DNA of 64,000 bases from Epiperipatus broadwayi (Eukaryota > Onychophora > Udeonychophora > Euonychophora > Peripatidae): assembly GCA_028023455.1 (NCBI GenBank), contig JAQFVV010000027.1:4833845-4897844 (forward strand), given 5' to 3'. The notes under the pieces were generated by a model. It worked only from the letters and a program-made list of their open reading frames with translations. It did no database searches and was not told where the DNA came from. The translations under genes were made by a program, and so were the position numbers. Positions 37,701 through 50,154 of the stretch are shown in pieces (position 1 is the first letter of the stretch; each line of letters begins with the position of its first letter).

Positions 37701-38840
37701 ATGCATATGAGTTTATAAAGATTAATTTATTGTTGTGAGTTTATTAATAAGCTATGGCTAGTATCATCATTATTATTATTATCATCATATCACTATTATT
37801 ATCATTATTATTATGATATCACTATTATTATCATTCATCATTATTATCATCATCATTATCACCTTTATGTTGTGATAAATAATCTAGTTAAATGGCCATC
37901 AATATTAATAATGGTTTTCACAATGCTTGTTTAGAAGCCATTAATAGGATTATACGTATCTGTTCATCAATATACATAAAATGAGCTAGCAATGTCTATA
38001 AGAATCTTTGATCTATAATATAAATTTTGGTAATATTGGGATCTTGTAAATTCATCGATATAGATAAAATGTAAGAATGTCATTTTTTCATTAGTCATCC
38101 AAGTCATGTGTGATAAAAAATGTACCGAATGAGTTTGAACTCAGTACACTCTAAACAGATATTTATCTAGATTTAAAACAATCTAGTGGCACTTCTAGGA
38201 AAACACATATACTTAGCTAAACTGAATAAAGAGTGATATAATCCCTTTCCAACTTCATAATATTAACTTTATATAATATATATTTTATAAGTTGTCATGA
38301 ATAGCACCAAGGTGTGCATATGACCATGAATGGTCTTATATGGGTGGAAAGAAGAATAGAAAGGATTCTTTGTTAAAAGAACCTAGTATGGGAGATAAGC
38401 ATAATGCACTCCAGGAATCTCAAAGTGGGTAATTTTATTCAGTTGCTATATTTAATATTCTTTTATTTGATGACAATGGCCAGTATGTTTTATTGTTCAA
38501 ATGACATCCCCAATATTTAGATATTATTAAATCTTTAATGATGATATTTTAATTTTCATTGTTGTTATTTTATATGGAGAAATGAGATAACTTATTGATT
38601 TTATTACTAATGTGACAGAATTAATGTTTGGGATAGTTGCAACCGGGCTATAATGTTAGATTTAGTTATTGAATTATAGCAACTATCATTTCAACACTCA
38701 TCTATTTGTCTATACTGTGACAATGTTTACTTACTGTTACAAATAACAGATTAGATAAACATATATGTTAATAATGGATCATTTTCTATCAATTTATTAT
38801 TATTTCTGTTACAAATGTCCTTCTTTCCATTACAATATAT
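34750..38840. other. Long AT-rich interior of the LTR element, no domains seen
   Basis: About 4 kb between gag and the MITE with no recognisable coding blocks. It includes short purine-rich patches (35160-35560) and an ATT/ATC microsatellite (37760-37862). It could be an untranslated leader, a further decayed insertion, or both. Confidence 0.4.
37760..37862. repeat. (ATT/ATC)n trinucleotide repeat
   Basis: Interrupted runs of ATT, ATC and CAT over about 100 bp. Confidence 0.85.
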
Positions 38841-39632
38841 ATATACTTCTGGGTCTCGTTTTATGCGGTAGATAGGTTCCTCAGAAAATGCACACAAAAG
38901 AAATCGCACAAAAATAGACTTAACTTACCTTGGAAAATGGGGGGTACATACTGTAATTTTCCAAAAATTGCATAAAAGCAAAGCAACAACGTAAAATCAC
39001 TTTAAAATTCACATAAAAAAAATAAGAAAATAAAATATGACTAATAAAAAATTTCAAATTTGAAAAAAATTGATACAAGACAAAACAATATATTTTTATG
39101 CGTAATTTACATTTTTTTCATACATGTACAGTATTTTACTTAGTATCGCTATTTGAGACATCAGATTCATCATGATGTGATGTGATGTGAGATACTGTAG
39201 CTTCTCCTTAAACGAAGTCAAGAGGAAATACAACTAAAATGTTTTCCAATTGCTATTGATGCTTCCCATTTCGCTAAGCAATCTAAAATTGAAATTTTTG
39301 TTTCCAAAAAAATTCATTTTCTTGGGTGTTTTTTTTTCTCTCCGTTAGAGTAAACTAAAAATTTAAAATAAAAATAAGAACTTAGACTTATGATAATAAA
39401 AAGACACCGACTCACCACTGTTGGGCAAAATTTAATTAAAACTAACAATTAAAAATTAAATTTTTATTTTTGTTTTTAATTTTTTAATTTTCAATTCCGT
39501 TTAAAAATCAAATTTTGTCATTTCATATCACCTCATTACATAATTTTTAAATTGTTAATTACAATTAAAAATCAGATTTTAATTGTCAAATATAATTGTG
39601 CTCTCCACCATTACTCACTTTTTAAAAATAAA

Positions 39633-39932
39633 CTTGCGGACACTAAATGATTAATTGATTACATACTCATTTTATAAAAAGCAAAAATTGAACGTGATTT
39701 AAAATGCAAAAACAACAACATACATTGTATAGGCATCTAAAACATTTGAACAGATTTACATTATAATCTTGTAAAATTTATTACTTGCGGACATGAAATG
39801 CTTAATTAATTATGTACTCTTTTTATAAAAAGCAAAAATAGAATGTGATTTAAAATGCAAAAACAACAACAAACATAGTATTTTTCATCTATAACGTTTG
39901 AACAGATTTACATTATAGTCTTGTAAAATTTA
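39633..39932. repeat. 151-bp tandem duplication inside MITE
   Basis: CTTGCGGACA at 39633 and at 39784 start two collinear copies, each holding AAAGCAAAAAT, AAAATGCAAAAACAACAAC and TTTGAACAGATTTACATTAT. Confidence 0.85.
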
Positions 39933-40039
39933 ATGTGTGAATATAAAATAGGGAAATTCTGATTTTAAGTAAATTATGAACTTCTTTATTACATAAAATC
40001 TATTACAGTACTATTATAAAGTGCTGAAAATATTGAAAT

Positions 40040-40156
40040 TATTAGATGAAAGTCGAACTCCGATAATGCGCTATTACTTTAAATATGACATGAGTGTGCA
40101 AAATTTATAATATTTAAAGTAATAGCGCATTATCGGAGCTCAACTTCTGATCTAAT
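40040..40156. repeat. Hairpin inside MITE, ~46-bp arms
   Basis: Arms 40040-40085 and 40110-40156 are near-perfect complements (TCCGATAATGCGCTATTACT / AGTAATAGCGCATTATCGGA), with a 24-bp loop. Confidence 0.85.
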
Positions 40157-40545
40157 AATTTTTATCACATAAAAGAAAACCACATACAAAGATATTAAGA
40201 AGAATCATGAATCGCATAACTTCAAAATCGCATTAAATAAATCTGCATAAAATGAGACCCGGGTGTATATAAACTTATTATCTTTTATCTCTAGTACAGG
40301 ACAATAATGAAATTTATCTTTCCTTTTTTACTATCAAGTAATAAATGTGCCAGGTTCACTACTCCAGCCTACCACAGTACCACAACTGCCTATCAGTTTG
40401 TCCTGTTGTTGTATATTTAACACTACCCTGTATTTTCCCTTTTATTTAAGTGCTTTACTCTCTAATGCAACAACAACAAAAAACTTCCCCTTTTTTTAAA
40501 CCTAGCATTCTCCTACTTCAGCAACCCCAATAGGAAGCCATTTTA

Positions 40546-42728
40546 ATAGGCTTACCATTGTATCATTTTGTTATTTTCAGAAAACGATTTATATACATCT
40601 ATAAATTAATGGCAGCATGTCCTATGCTGAAAATATAAAGTGTAACTATGGTTGTTTAGTCACCATAACTCCTGTAGATAAAACTTTAATATTATCTACC
40701 TTACCAAGTGATGGTATGAACAGATCCTATTCGGGAATTTTATATATATATATGTATGTATGTATGTATGTATACTATGCGATGGTTAGCTTTATATATT
40801 TCCAGTACTGGATGTTATCTTTATCAATAAAATATTCTTCTGGTAAAGCATATTTATGAGTGTCAGGCAGAAGCTGACCTCAAGGGCCAACCCCACTATT
40901 GCAGTAAGAATTAGACTTTACCGAATTACTACTGGATTATAAACAATGCTTAATCAGATGTACAACCCTAGCTAGCTCAATCTCACAGCTGGGAGGGAAA
41001 CCCTAATGAATGAAAAGAGTTGTTTGAGAATGTTCAGTAACTTTGCTTTATTATATGTCTTCTTTCAAACCCCCTGTACTTTACGAATAGTTCGCAAATA
41101 ATTTACATTAACTACCTTGACATTTTGAAACTGTTACTCAAAACTGCTATATGCTACAGTTTATTTGCTGGATTTAAGGTTAGAATCTAAAGTATGTTAG
41201 ATTCAGGTGTGTACTTGTATAGACTGGGCAGAACTAACTTAGCGTGATATATTGCACAAAAAGAAACCAAAATATAAAAATAAATCAAATTGTCAACATT
41301 ATGGCAAATAATTACCGATTGTAAGTAAGAACACAATTTTATATTTTTTTGTTATCAATGGAGAGTTTATTAAAATTTAGATATTAACAATACTAAATAA
41401 GAATAAAAAAAATACATAAAATAGATTAAATAAAATAGAAAGCAACAAAAAAGATACAGTTATATGATACACATCATTTTCTATCTTAATAATGACTAAG
41501 CAAAGTTTGAGGGGAACTATTCGTAATTGTAAGCTCAATTATAAAAGTCACATTTACCTTTTTACTCCAGGATTATAAATGTTTTAATTTTTTACACATA
41601 AGCTTATGTTTCTCAAGGTATTTTTTGAGAGGTATTCTTCCATTGTTGGAGTAATATAAATATGCACTCTTAGCAAGAGTCCAGAATAGAATTGTTTTGT
41701 TCAAAGTTTTAATATAGGAACGAAGACTAATGGCAGTGGTCAGTGACAAAGATTTGGTTTGAAATTTAGTAAGCACACAAGATCAACTATCTTTTCTTTC
41801 TTCTTTGCATTACTCCAGGGTATAATCCATGGGATCCACAGAGATCATGGTATAGACAAGCAGGCAATGGTAACAGGAACAGCTAGGTACCAGGAACATG
41901 TGGTAGTAGCCCTACATACATATGGATTCTACCCCATAGTTAAGGTTTTAAACATTTTTATTAAGTTTGATTCTAAAGGCTTTATCCACTGTAATTTGAC
42001 AAATCCACAAACTTTGACTGTCCAGTCAAAGATGGTACGGTCAGAGCACAAGAAAAAATATATCTTCTCTCCCACAAATTCAACTTAATTTCTCTATATC
42101 TCATCTCTGTTTTTTTCATTCTTTTATATTTCCATTTCATTAATTACAGTTCTCAAATTTGTGTTCTATCAGCCTTCATATCTTTGGTCAATATGTTTTT
42201 AGCATCTTATTTGCTTGTTGATCTAATCTTTTACCCTTTTGCCTGACCAGATCCACTTTCTTTGTTCAAAGCACATTAAATGACAACTTTTCTTGGAATT
42301 TGGAAGACCAAATAGCCATCATAAATAACAAAGAAGAACCTCGTTCCCTTTAATAAAAATGACATTTAATTAAAAAAAAACCAAAGAAATGTAAGTTTAA
42401 TTTTTAAAAAAATAATACATTAACATATAACTATTTTTCCTAACATTTTTTTCTTTCCCTCCCCTCTTTCTTTCTCTCTCTTTTTTTTTTGTTATAACAA
42501 TAAATGCCAAAATATTTTTTTAAATAGATATTTGTACTCGATCCCAAAAAAAAATTTTAAAATCTATTTCGTTATATCTATATATCACTCACCATATACG
42601 ATAATCAAATAAATTAAAGCAACACTTATGTAAGCTGGGACTATATTGAGCATACACTCATATCCTGGACAGTTAGTAGATATTATTCAATTCCCTTGTA
42701 ACAGGGTTTAAACCCAGCTACTGTTACA
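40546..42728 (-). repeat. 5' LTR of the gypsy-type element
   Basis: Direct copy of 25255-27444. Its right edge on minus is TGTAACAGTAGCTGGGTTTA. On minus, the first bases after the shared LTR text are AATGGCTTCCTATTGGGG; TGGCTTCC could be a primer-binding site but I cannot name the tRNA. The 109-codon plus-strand ORF inside (41759-42088) is not supported by the other LTR copy. Confidence 0.8.
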
Positions 42729-42737
42729 ATATGTGTA

Positions 42738-42843
42738 AATATATATATATATACAATATATATATATATATATATACCATTAAGAATAGTATATATATAT
42801 ATATATACCATTAAGAAGAGTATACATATTAAACTCTTCTTAA
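42738..42843. repeat. (TA)n with duplicated hairpin-forming insert
   Basis: Two TA runs each followed by TACCATTAAGAA(T/G)AGTATA. The second leads into a hairpin TTAAGAAGAGT / ACTCTTCTTAA (42811-42843). Confidence 0.7.
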
Positions 42844-42849
42844 TAATAA

Positions 42850-43200
42850 ATATAACCATAAAGTAGAATTCATAATAATAATTATAAAAACACAGAAGAA
42901 TTTTCAGTTATTTATATAACCACTTTCAATCAGAAACTATTTAAATCTGATTTAAAATGATTTTTCCAATAACTCAAAATATTTCTGGCTTTACAATAGT
43001 TATTATGAATATTTATCAGCACTGTCAATATTGTATTGGTTTATTTACTATTACTAAAATAATTAATCTAAAACAGATATTTTATTTGATTTATATATAT
43101 TAAACTCTATATATAATCTCTAAATAGCAAAATACATGTACATCAATGATGTGAAACAAATTAAATGTTTTGAGAAACATTAAGCCTTCTTCATTTCAAT
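42850..43200. other. AT-rich spacer
   Basis: Nothing recognised between the LTR flank and the 46-bp satellite. Confidence 0.45.
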
Positions 43201-43207
43201 TCTCTAT

Positions 43208-43650
43208 TGGCAATTTGAATTAATATTTTAATTTGAGTTAATACTTTAACATTTTATTTTAATACCTCTAGTGACAATTTCAGTTAATACTTCAACTTTT
43301 TATTTTAGTGCTCCTAGTGGCAATTTGAGTTAATACTTAAACATTTTATTTTAGTACTTCTGGTGGCAATTTGAGCTAATACTTCAACATTTTATTTTAC
43401 TACCCCTAGTGGCAATTTCAGTTAAAACTTCATTTTATTTTAGTACCCCTAGTGGCAATTTTAGTTAATACTTCAACATTTTATTTTAGTACCCCTAGTG
43501 GCAATTTGAATTAATACTTAAATATTTTACTTTAGTGCTCCTAGTGGCAATTTGAGCTAATATTCCAACATTTTATTTTAGTAGCCCTAGTGGTAATTTG
43601 AACTAATACTTCAACATACCCCTAGTGGCAATCCTTCAACATTTTATTTA
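43208..43650 (+). repeat. 46-bp minisatellite, ~9.5 units, with CTCF-like core
   Basis: Each unit reads CAATTTGAGTTAATACTTMA, then ACATTTTATTTTAGTAC, then CCCTAGTGG. Some units are shortened (43 and 35 bp). On the minus strand the unit junction reads GCCACTAGGGG, close to the core of the animal CTCF motif (CCACYAGRKGGC). A single-copy relative of the unit is at 60138-60180, minus strand. Confidence 0.85.
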
Positions 43651-43659
43651 ATATTAAAG

Positions 43660-44695
43660 CCTTTATTTGGTATTATGAATCAATAAATTATATTTAATTT
43701 ATTAGAAATATAATTTTACAAATAAAAAACATCCTAAAAAATCATATTTGAACTTTACAAACAGAAAAAAATAATAAAGTAAGATAAAGTGATATACATA
43801 AGAACAATTATTATTTTCTTATTGGCTGAGTATCAAAAAGATATTGAAACAAATAAATTAATGAAATCTTTATTGATCACTAAATATAAATAAATAATTA
43901 TAAAGTCATCATAAAGATATAAAATTCTGTTCAAAAATTTGAAATTGTATATATAATTTTTTAAATATTACAAAAGTTTTATGCTATGGTGTTTGACAGT
44001 CAAGAGTATAAAATCATAGTTTCCTATTTATCATTACTTCAAATTTTTAACTGGTATTTTTAAAAGTTAATTTTTTTAAAAAAATCTAAGTATAAATCTT
44101 AAAATATTTCTTTTTGAATAATTAGTATCAAAAATTTTAGATGTAATCATAATCATGCTTGTACTCAATCAAATATTTTAAATTTTATAAAAATAATTAT
44201 ATTTACTAAGTATGGAAAATATATATACATTGTCATCACTAACAATAATCAATGAGGTGTTTGCAAGTTTGTTTATGAGCCTAATCACTTGTAATTTTTA
44301 TTTGTTGACTACTTTTTTGGCTACTGACACCTTCAGAATTTTTTTAATTAGATAAATCAATAGTCACATTACTTTCAATTTTTACAATGAAATGAATATA
44401 AAACTGGCAATATAGCACTAAAGAGAGTTGCAAAAGAGTGTTTTACTTCATAATATTATGCAGATAAGAATCATTTTATTAATAGCTGAGAACACCTTTT
44501 ATATAGTATATCACATTCATTTTGTAATTTGATCGCCATGAATTGGTGTACTTGCACCAAAAGCAATTTCAATTGCTGATATTTTATAGCATATTTATTC
44601 TATTTTATACATTAATGTGCATATGTTTTTCTATTTGTGTATGCAATTAAGAGATACTTTAAATGATGTTACTGTGAATAATCAAGTTGCCCTTT
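43660..44695. other. AT-rich stretch, nothing recognised
   Basis: No ORF or repeat structure that I can support. Confidence 0.45.
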
Positions 44696-44699
44696 AGAT

Positions 44700-44790
44700 C
44701 AGTGATGCACAACTTTTATACATGTGTAGTCCTCATAATCAGACTGAAATTTATGTGATCCATTATATGTTATCATCCCATTATAAATAT
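44700..44790 (+). mobile_element. hAT-like DNA transposon end
   Basis: CAGTGATGCACAACTTTTAT followed by CAGACTGAAATTTATGTGA and CCATTATATG matches the minus-strand copy at 6445-6530. The other end was not found. Confidence 0.45.
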
Positions 44791-44799
44791 ATATGGATA

Positions 44800-45635
44800 G
44801 CAATAATAAAAATCATTCTATCACATACAAATATATATATTTTTATATTATATTTCAGTACAGATGATTTAATAAAAGATCTTGTAAAACTGCATATTAC
44901 CTCAAAATATATAGTAATATTTGGTTCTTAGTAGATCTGTTGATTTGTAGCAATTACAATTTTTTACCCTGTTTAAGAAAATGTGTCCATTCAAGAACAT
45001 AGTGTCACATATCAACATTAGGTGAATATTAGCATAAAGAACAAAACTCTGTGATTGTGCAAGAGAATTGAGAACAATAAAAGCAAAATGCCATTATGAT
45101 GTGCTGTTTCTACAGAGCAGATTGAAATATAAAAAAGGAAGTGTTTAAGCACAAAAGTGGTCTGACACACAATAATGAATTATAAGAATATGAAATGGTG
45201 ATCATGTACTAATGAGTTGAACAGTTTTCATGAATTTTTTAATACTGTTTAGGTTTTGTTTGTTTGTTTTTTATTAAAATTTTATTATCCAACATGAGAA
45301 ATTCTAAAAAATTTTACAAACCCCAATAACTTTTCTGCAATCTTTTGAGTGGTCATGATCCTCAGATTGCTCCCCGTTTCTGTAGATTGTTTGATAATTT
45401 TTTGCAATAAGAAAATTGTATGGCTATTTCTGATTACACTCTAAGATATTAAACAGGGAATTATCTTAACAACTTCAACCAGAGAGGTGAATGTTGAGGT
45501 CAAATAAATACTACACATGGCCGGATGGTTATTTATAACTACAGCACTTCGAATTAGACAGTGGAATATGAAGATACATATGTTGAAAGTATCAAGAAAA
45601 AGTTTTAAAACAAAGCACACAGATACTAAAGCAAA
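44800..45635. other. Unassigned stretch
   Basis: AT-rich with no recognised family. Ends at the left target duplication of the family B element. Confidence 0.45.
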
Positions 45636-45762
45636 TAAATATATCTGGTGTAAACAGAGCAAAACTCTCCATACAGTATTGCCACCTGTGCTAAACAGAG
45701 TAATCAATGGATGCCAGAAGGCTTGTGCATAAAATCCCTATCTAATGCCTACTCATCCAATA

Positions 45763-45804
45763 TCCCCAGACTAGTTTCTGGCTTGTGGCCTTCGTCAGTG
45801 AGGA
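45763..45804 (-). ncRNA. Family B hammerhead ribozyme, intact
   Basis: Stem I TCCTCA/TGGGGA, CTGACGA, stem II GGC/GCC (loop CACAA), GAA, palindromic ACTAGT, then C of the GTC cleavage triplet. Identical in these 42 bases to its partner at 45877. Confidence 0.7.
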
Positions 45805-45876
45805 GCTTTGGATCTGAGAGCACTGCATCTAGATCTTAGGATCTAATGCAACCCTCTAGCAACTCAGATCCAAAGC

Positions 45877-45918
45877 TCCTCACTGACGAAGGCCACAAGC
45901 CAGAAACTAGTCTGGGGA
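45877..45918 (+). ncRNA. Family B hammerhead ribozyme, intact
   Basis: CTGACGA at 45882-45888, stem II GGC/GCC, GAA, ACTAGT, GTC. Stem I pairs 45877-45882 side with 45913-45918. Mirror partner of the minus-strand copy. Confidence 0.7.
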
Positions 45919-46731
45919 TATTGGATGAGTAGGCATTAGATAGGGATTTTATGCACAAGCCTTCTGGCATCCATTGATTACTCTGTTTAGCACAGGTGGC
46001 AATACTGTATGGAGAGTTTTGCTCTGTGTATCAACAATTAATGTGATAGTATAGGAAATGTGATCATGTGATATATCTGGTGTAGTTGAAAGAACTAAGG
46101 TGTGAAAATAAGATTTTCTACAAATAACAATAAAGTGGATTCCAGGAGATTTTACAAGATTTATAAAGTTGTAAAGAAAAGAAAATGTATGGGCCAAAGA
46201 AAATGAGTTAAAACTTGGATAGAACAAAAGTTTGCAAAACATATTGATAATAGTAATATTATATCCACGTTAATAATTGCAAAAAAAAAAAAATGTATTA
46301 AGTTCTTGTTTTTAATGCATATTTGAGAGATTGTATTACACACACACGCATATATGAGTGTATGGCCGTTTGCTTTTAAATGGATCAAACTGTGAGAAGT
46401 AACAGAAAGAGATAAGTAACAGTAACTTCGCCAAAAAAAGCATTTGTGCATGCCAATTACTTACTACTACTATACCTTCTTCACTGAAAGATAAACGTTT
46501 TGAAAAAATGTTGAGGATAGCAGACAATGTAATTTGTCATTATTAAAAAATAATTAGTTGTGTTGTAGCATATTTTATTGAGCCTTTTTTTTTCTTCAAA
46601 TATTTGTCTCGAAAAAAAAAAGAGAAAGAATTACTGAATGGTGATGTTTCAAAATGAACGCGCCTTCTAACGTTCGTTTATAAAACTTTTAAAATCTATT
46701 TATAGTCATTTATAAAAGACAATTTGTACTT

Positions 46732-46840
46732 GTGTTGTTAGCCGAGAGGTATCGCAGCTGCCATGCAAGCAAGTAGTTGGTTGCAGACGGTTGTGGGTTC
46801 GCGTTCCGGCCGATGTTATGACACATGGAAAAAAAAAATT
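46732..46840 (+). mobile_element. tRNA-derived SINE
   Basis: TAGCCGAGAGG (box A, 46739), GCCATGCAAGCAAGTAGTTGG, GGTTCGCGTTCC (box B, 46796), GGCCGATGTTATGACACATGG and a nine-base A tail. Among the best preserved of this family. No clear flanking duplication. Confidence 0.75.
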
Positions 46841-46849
46841 GGATTTTGC

Positions 46850-47740
46850 TATAGCAGATTTGATTTTAGATTTTCTGAAAACCAATTGGATTTAATTGTT
46901 TAGTCGCTTTTAACATTAATCATGTAACAATATTACGTTATTGGTAACACTGAAAATGTCTAATATAAAAAATGAAGTGCCTTTTTATATCATTGAGGGA
47001 TGAGAGTTGAATTATAAATAAATATTTCTATCAATGTTTTAATAGAAAGTTTTATTGGGCATATATATGAAAGGTTTGCTACTGCGGTGCAACGGTTTTA
47101 AAATATTCTTTCGCAGACAAAACTAGGAGGGGAAAGACATTACGCAGTACATATTTATTGTTTTTTATTATTATTATTTTCAAGCTAAAAGCAGTTAGAT
47201 ACCCATTAGCCAACCAGTAAAACGGTTATCAAATGGATTTATCACACAGAGGGGATCATAAAAATTCCAGTACTCAAAGTCACATCTGTAGACCTTAAAC
47301 TCCATAGTCCTCCACAACACCACTGCACCAAACAACTCAGGGCATTAACCAGCAATCGAAATATTAACTTGACTGTTTGTGGTCCAGCTGAATAAAAACA
47401 TATTTTGACCTGTTAGAAAATTTTCACATATCTAAAAAGAATTTTAATTCCTACCTGTATTCTAACCTCAAGTTTCAGGCGTGGCATGACTAGTTTACGC
47501 CATTTTTTAACAAATGCATAGTATGTAAATTCAGTACATCAATATTTTTCTAATCTAAACAATTAGCTTAAGCAATTTTTAAGAAAAATAGGGTGGAAGT
47601 CCCAATTTGTCTATTGTGTTCTGAATACCATTTCTGTACACTTAAGTCACATGATTTTTGATTAATTGATATTATGGTGAATAAATAACAGTAATTTACC
47701 TAAGGAAATATCCAGGACACAATTTGTAACTTGGAAGGTT
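46850..47740. other. Unassigned stretch
   Basis: No recognised family. It includes a mild increase in C+A content at 47220-47390 but no coding signature. Confidence 0.4.
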
Positions 47741-47744
47741 ATGT

Positions 47745-47850
47745 GGCATTTATGCACTAGATGTAAAAGACTGAGAATCAATCCAGGAATTTTTAGCTTT
47801 TAGGATACATCACTTTACCACATTGCCTTGCAACCACATGAGACAGTCAT
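47745..47850 (-). mobile_element. Possible older tRNA-derived SINE
   Basis: Minus strand AATGTGGTAAAGTG...CCTGGATTGATTCTCAGTC then GCATAAATGCCACA loosely follows the cephalopod SINE head. Box A and box B are both degraded. Confidence 0.35.
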
Positions 47851-48109
47851 GACAATAAAATGGTAATACAATGATCATCATCAGAAGTAATTTGCCATTC
47901 TTTGTTACTCTTAGCATTGTTTAGTTTACTTAAATGAATTTTAGATATTACAAAAAGGTGTTGTAACTCCAAAATGTATTTGGTACTACATATACACTAT
48001 GTTCAAGGTTTTATTATTACCATCATTATTATTATTATAGGTATGAAACTAAAGCTCCATTGAAATTAGTTTTTCATTGTATTTCCATTGGAAAAGATAT
48101 TGACAATGT

Positions 48110-48208
48110 ATCAAGTGTTGGTGGGCAAGTGGTTAGCACAGCTGCCTTACAAGCAGTTAACCAGGGGTTCGCTTTCCGGATGACGCTTTGACACATAAAA
48201 AAAAAGTT
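48110..48208 (+). mobile_element. tRNA-derived SINE with 11-bp target duplication
   Basis: ATTGACAATGT at 48099-48109 and 48209-48219 flanks a SINE with TGGGCAAGTGG (box-A-like), GGTTCGCTTTCC (box B), GACGCTTTGACACAT and a nine-base A tail. A clear retroposition signature. Confidence 0.8.
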
Positions 48209-48219
48209 ATTGACAATGT

Positions 48220-49015
48220 GTTGATTTTTTTCATTACAGTGAAATAGAAAATGCATCAGTGTGCAGTTAGATTAAAATTTATCTTATTCTGATCATGTGG
48301 CATTTTTTTTTATAGATTCTTTTGCACCAATAGAATTCTTTGTTTTTTCATACACATTCATTTTTACCCAGTAATATTGTTTTAGACATAAATGAATCAT
48401 GTTTTATTGGTTGCATGATTTATTGTTCTTTACTTGGAGAAATGCATTTGGGTATTTAATTTCAACTTGCAAATATTGCAAAATTATGCTCAGAGCGCCA
48501 TTTTTGGACTTAAAAAAGACAGTATGTTAGGAGATATTTTTAATGAGTATTATTGCCTATTGTCAGATAATACTTTGGGTATCAAATAATTTATCAAGTT
48601 TTTATTAATAGAAGAAGATACTTATGGTAGAAGTTCCTAAGTTCCTCTTTATGTATACTGTAACTATATAAAGAGGATATAATATGTTAAATCTATTTAG
48701 TAAATTTATTTCTGATATTAAAATATCTATAAACAAAATTAGAAAGTCTTCTGTTTAAAAAAAAAACACTTATATGATTGGATATGTAAACCTTTCAATA
48801 CTTAATATTGTGGTTCTAAAGATAATATAATAATAATGCTTGTCTATAAATATGTGAAAAGATTTTTTTTCTCTCTTTATTTATTTATATCTGTTTATTC
48901 TATATTTATACTCTCATTTGCCAATTTTAAAATTATTTTTGTCTACATTTAATTTTAATATATATGTAGTTTTTTATTATTAATAATATTTTATATACAT
49001 GTTATCTAAAATAAT
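48220..49015. other. AT-rich stretch, nothing recognised
   Basis: No coding or repeat structure seen. Confidence 0.45.
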
Positions 49016-49019
49016 GTAC

Positions 49020-49235
49020 ATGGCTAAGAGGATAAGCAGGTATTACTGGAATCAATGAAAGAATTAAGAGACTGAAATGGAAATCTTAAATTGAATTTCA
49101 AGAGATCGTAAAAGACATTGAAAGAGACCACATTTGAGATGGATGCAATAAAAAAAATGTTCTGGTATGATATGGAGAGAGGATAAAGATTAGAGAAATT
49201 GCATTAAACTTGGAGATCTTCATTCTGGAGTGGAT
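49020..49235 (+). pseudogene. LINE (RTE-like) 3' end, same family as 11728-12150
   Basis: Plus strand matches the other copy almost base for base at TTTCAAGAGATCGTAAAAGAC and AAAGAGACCACATTTGAGATG (49097-49143), with an internal deletion of about 65 bp and stops. It ends in GGAGTGGATATA and runs directly into TAGATA repeats. Confidence 0.7.
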
Positions 49236-50150
<915 letters not shown>

Positions 50151-50154
50151 GCAC

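Larger units (their letters stand above)
38846..40265. mobile_element. pogo/Tigger-like MITE (non-autonomous), ~1.42 kb
   Basis: Left end CTTCTGGGTCTCGTTTTATG and right end CTGCATAAAATGAGACCCGG then GTG are inverted, with TA on both sides (38844-38845, 40266-40267). TA target, the GTTTTATGCGG-type ends and the GGTTCCTCAGAAAATGC sub-terminal text resemble pogo/Tigger elements of the Tc1/mariner superfamily. No transposase is encoded. The inside holds a 151-bp tandem duplication and a strong hairpin, listed separately. Confidence 0.65.
25255..42728 (-). mobile_element. Decayed Ty3/gypsy-type LTR retrotransposon with ~2.2-kb LTRs
   Basis: Two long direct repeats, 25255-27444 and 40546-42728, flank minus-strand pol remnants in the order protease, RT, RNase H, integrase (30.6 down to 27.7 kb), which is the Ty3/gypsy order. 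Both repeats begin (minus strand) TGTAACAG and contain GGGTTTAAACCC; the downstream one follows a G-rich tract. The unit is about 17.5 kb, far longer than usual, because of long LTRs and later insertions (a second LTR/gag fragment at 30.8-34.7 kb and a pogo-like MITE at 38.8-40.3 kb). Every reading frame is broken, so the element cannot move itself. Confidence 0.75.
45653..46070. mobile_element. Family B fold-back element with two intact hammerheads and 14-bp target duplication
   Basis: ATATATCTGGTGTA at 45639-45652 and 46071-46084 brackets it perfectly. The arms (about 45655-45820 and 45865-46022) are nearly identical inverted copies, starting ACAGAGCAAAACTCTCC and ending with its complement. 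Two hammerheads with every core base intact diverge from the centre: minus 45763-45804 and plus 45877-45918. This looks like one of the youngest copies here. Downstream, GGAAATGTGATCATGTG (46053-46069) is the outer end seen in other full copies. Confidence 0.88.

Noticed and set aside
41759-42088. 109-codon plus-strand frame
   Set aside because: It lies in an LTR and is not open in the paired LTR copy.
43208-43650. CRISPR array
   Set aside because: Units are contiguous with no unique spacers, and the genome is eukaryotic.
45441-46242. Several 70-97 codon frames
   Set aside because: They fall in and around a fold-back element and mirror one another.
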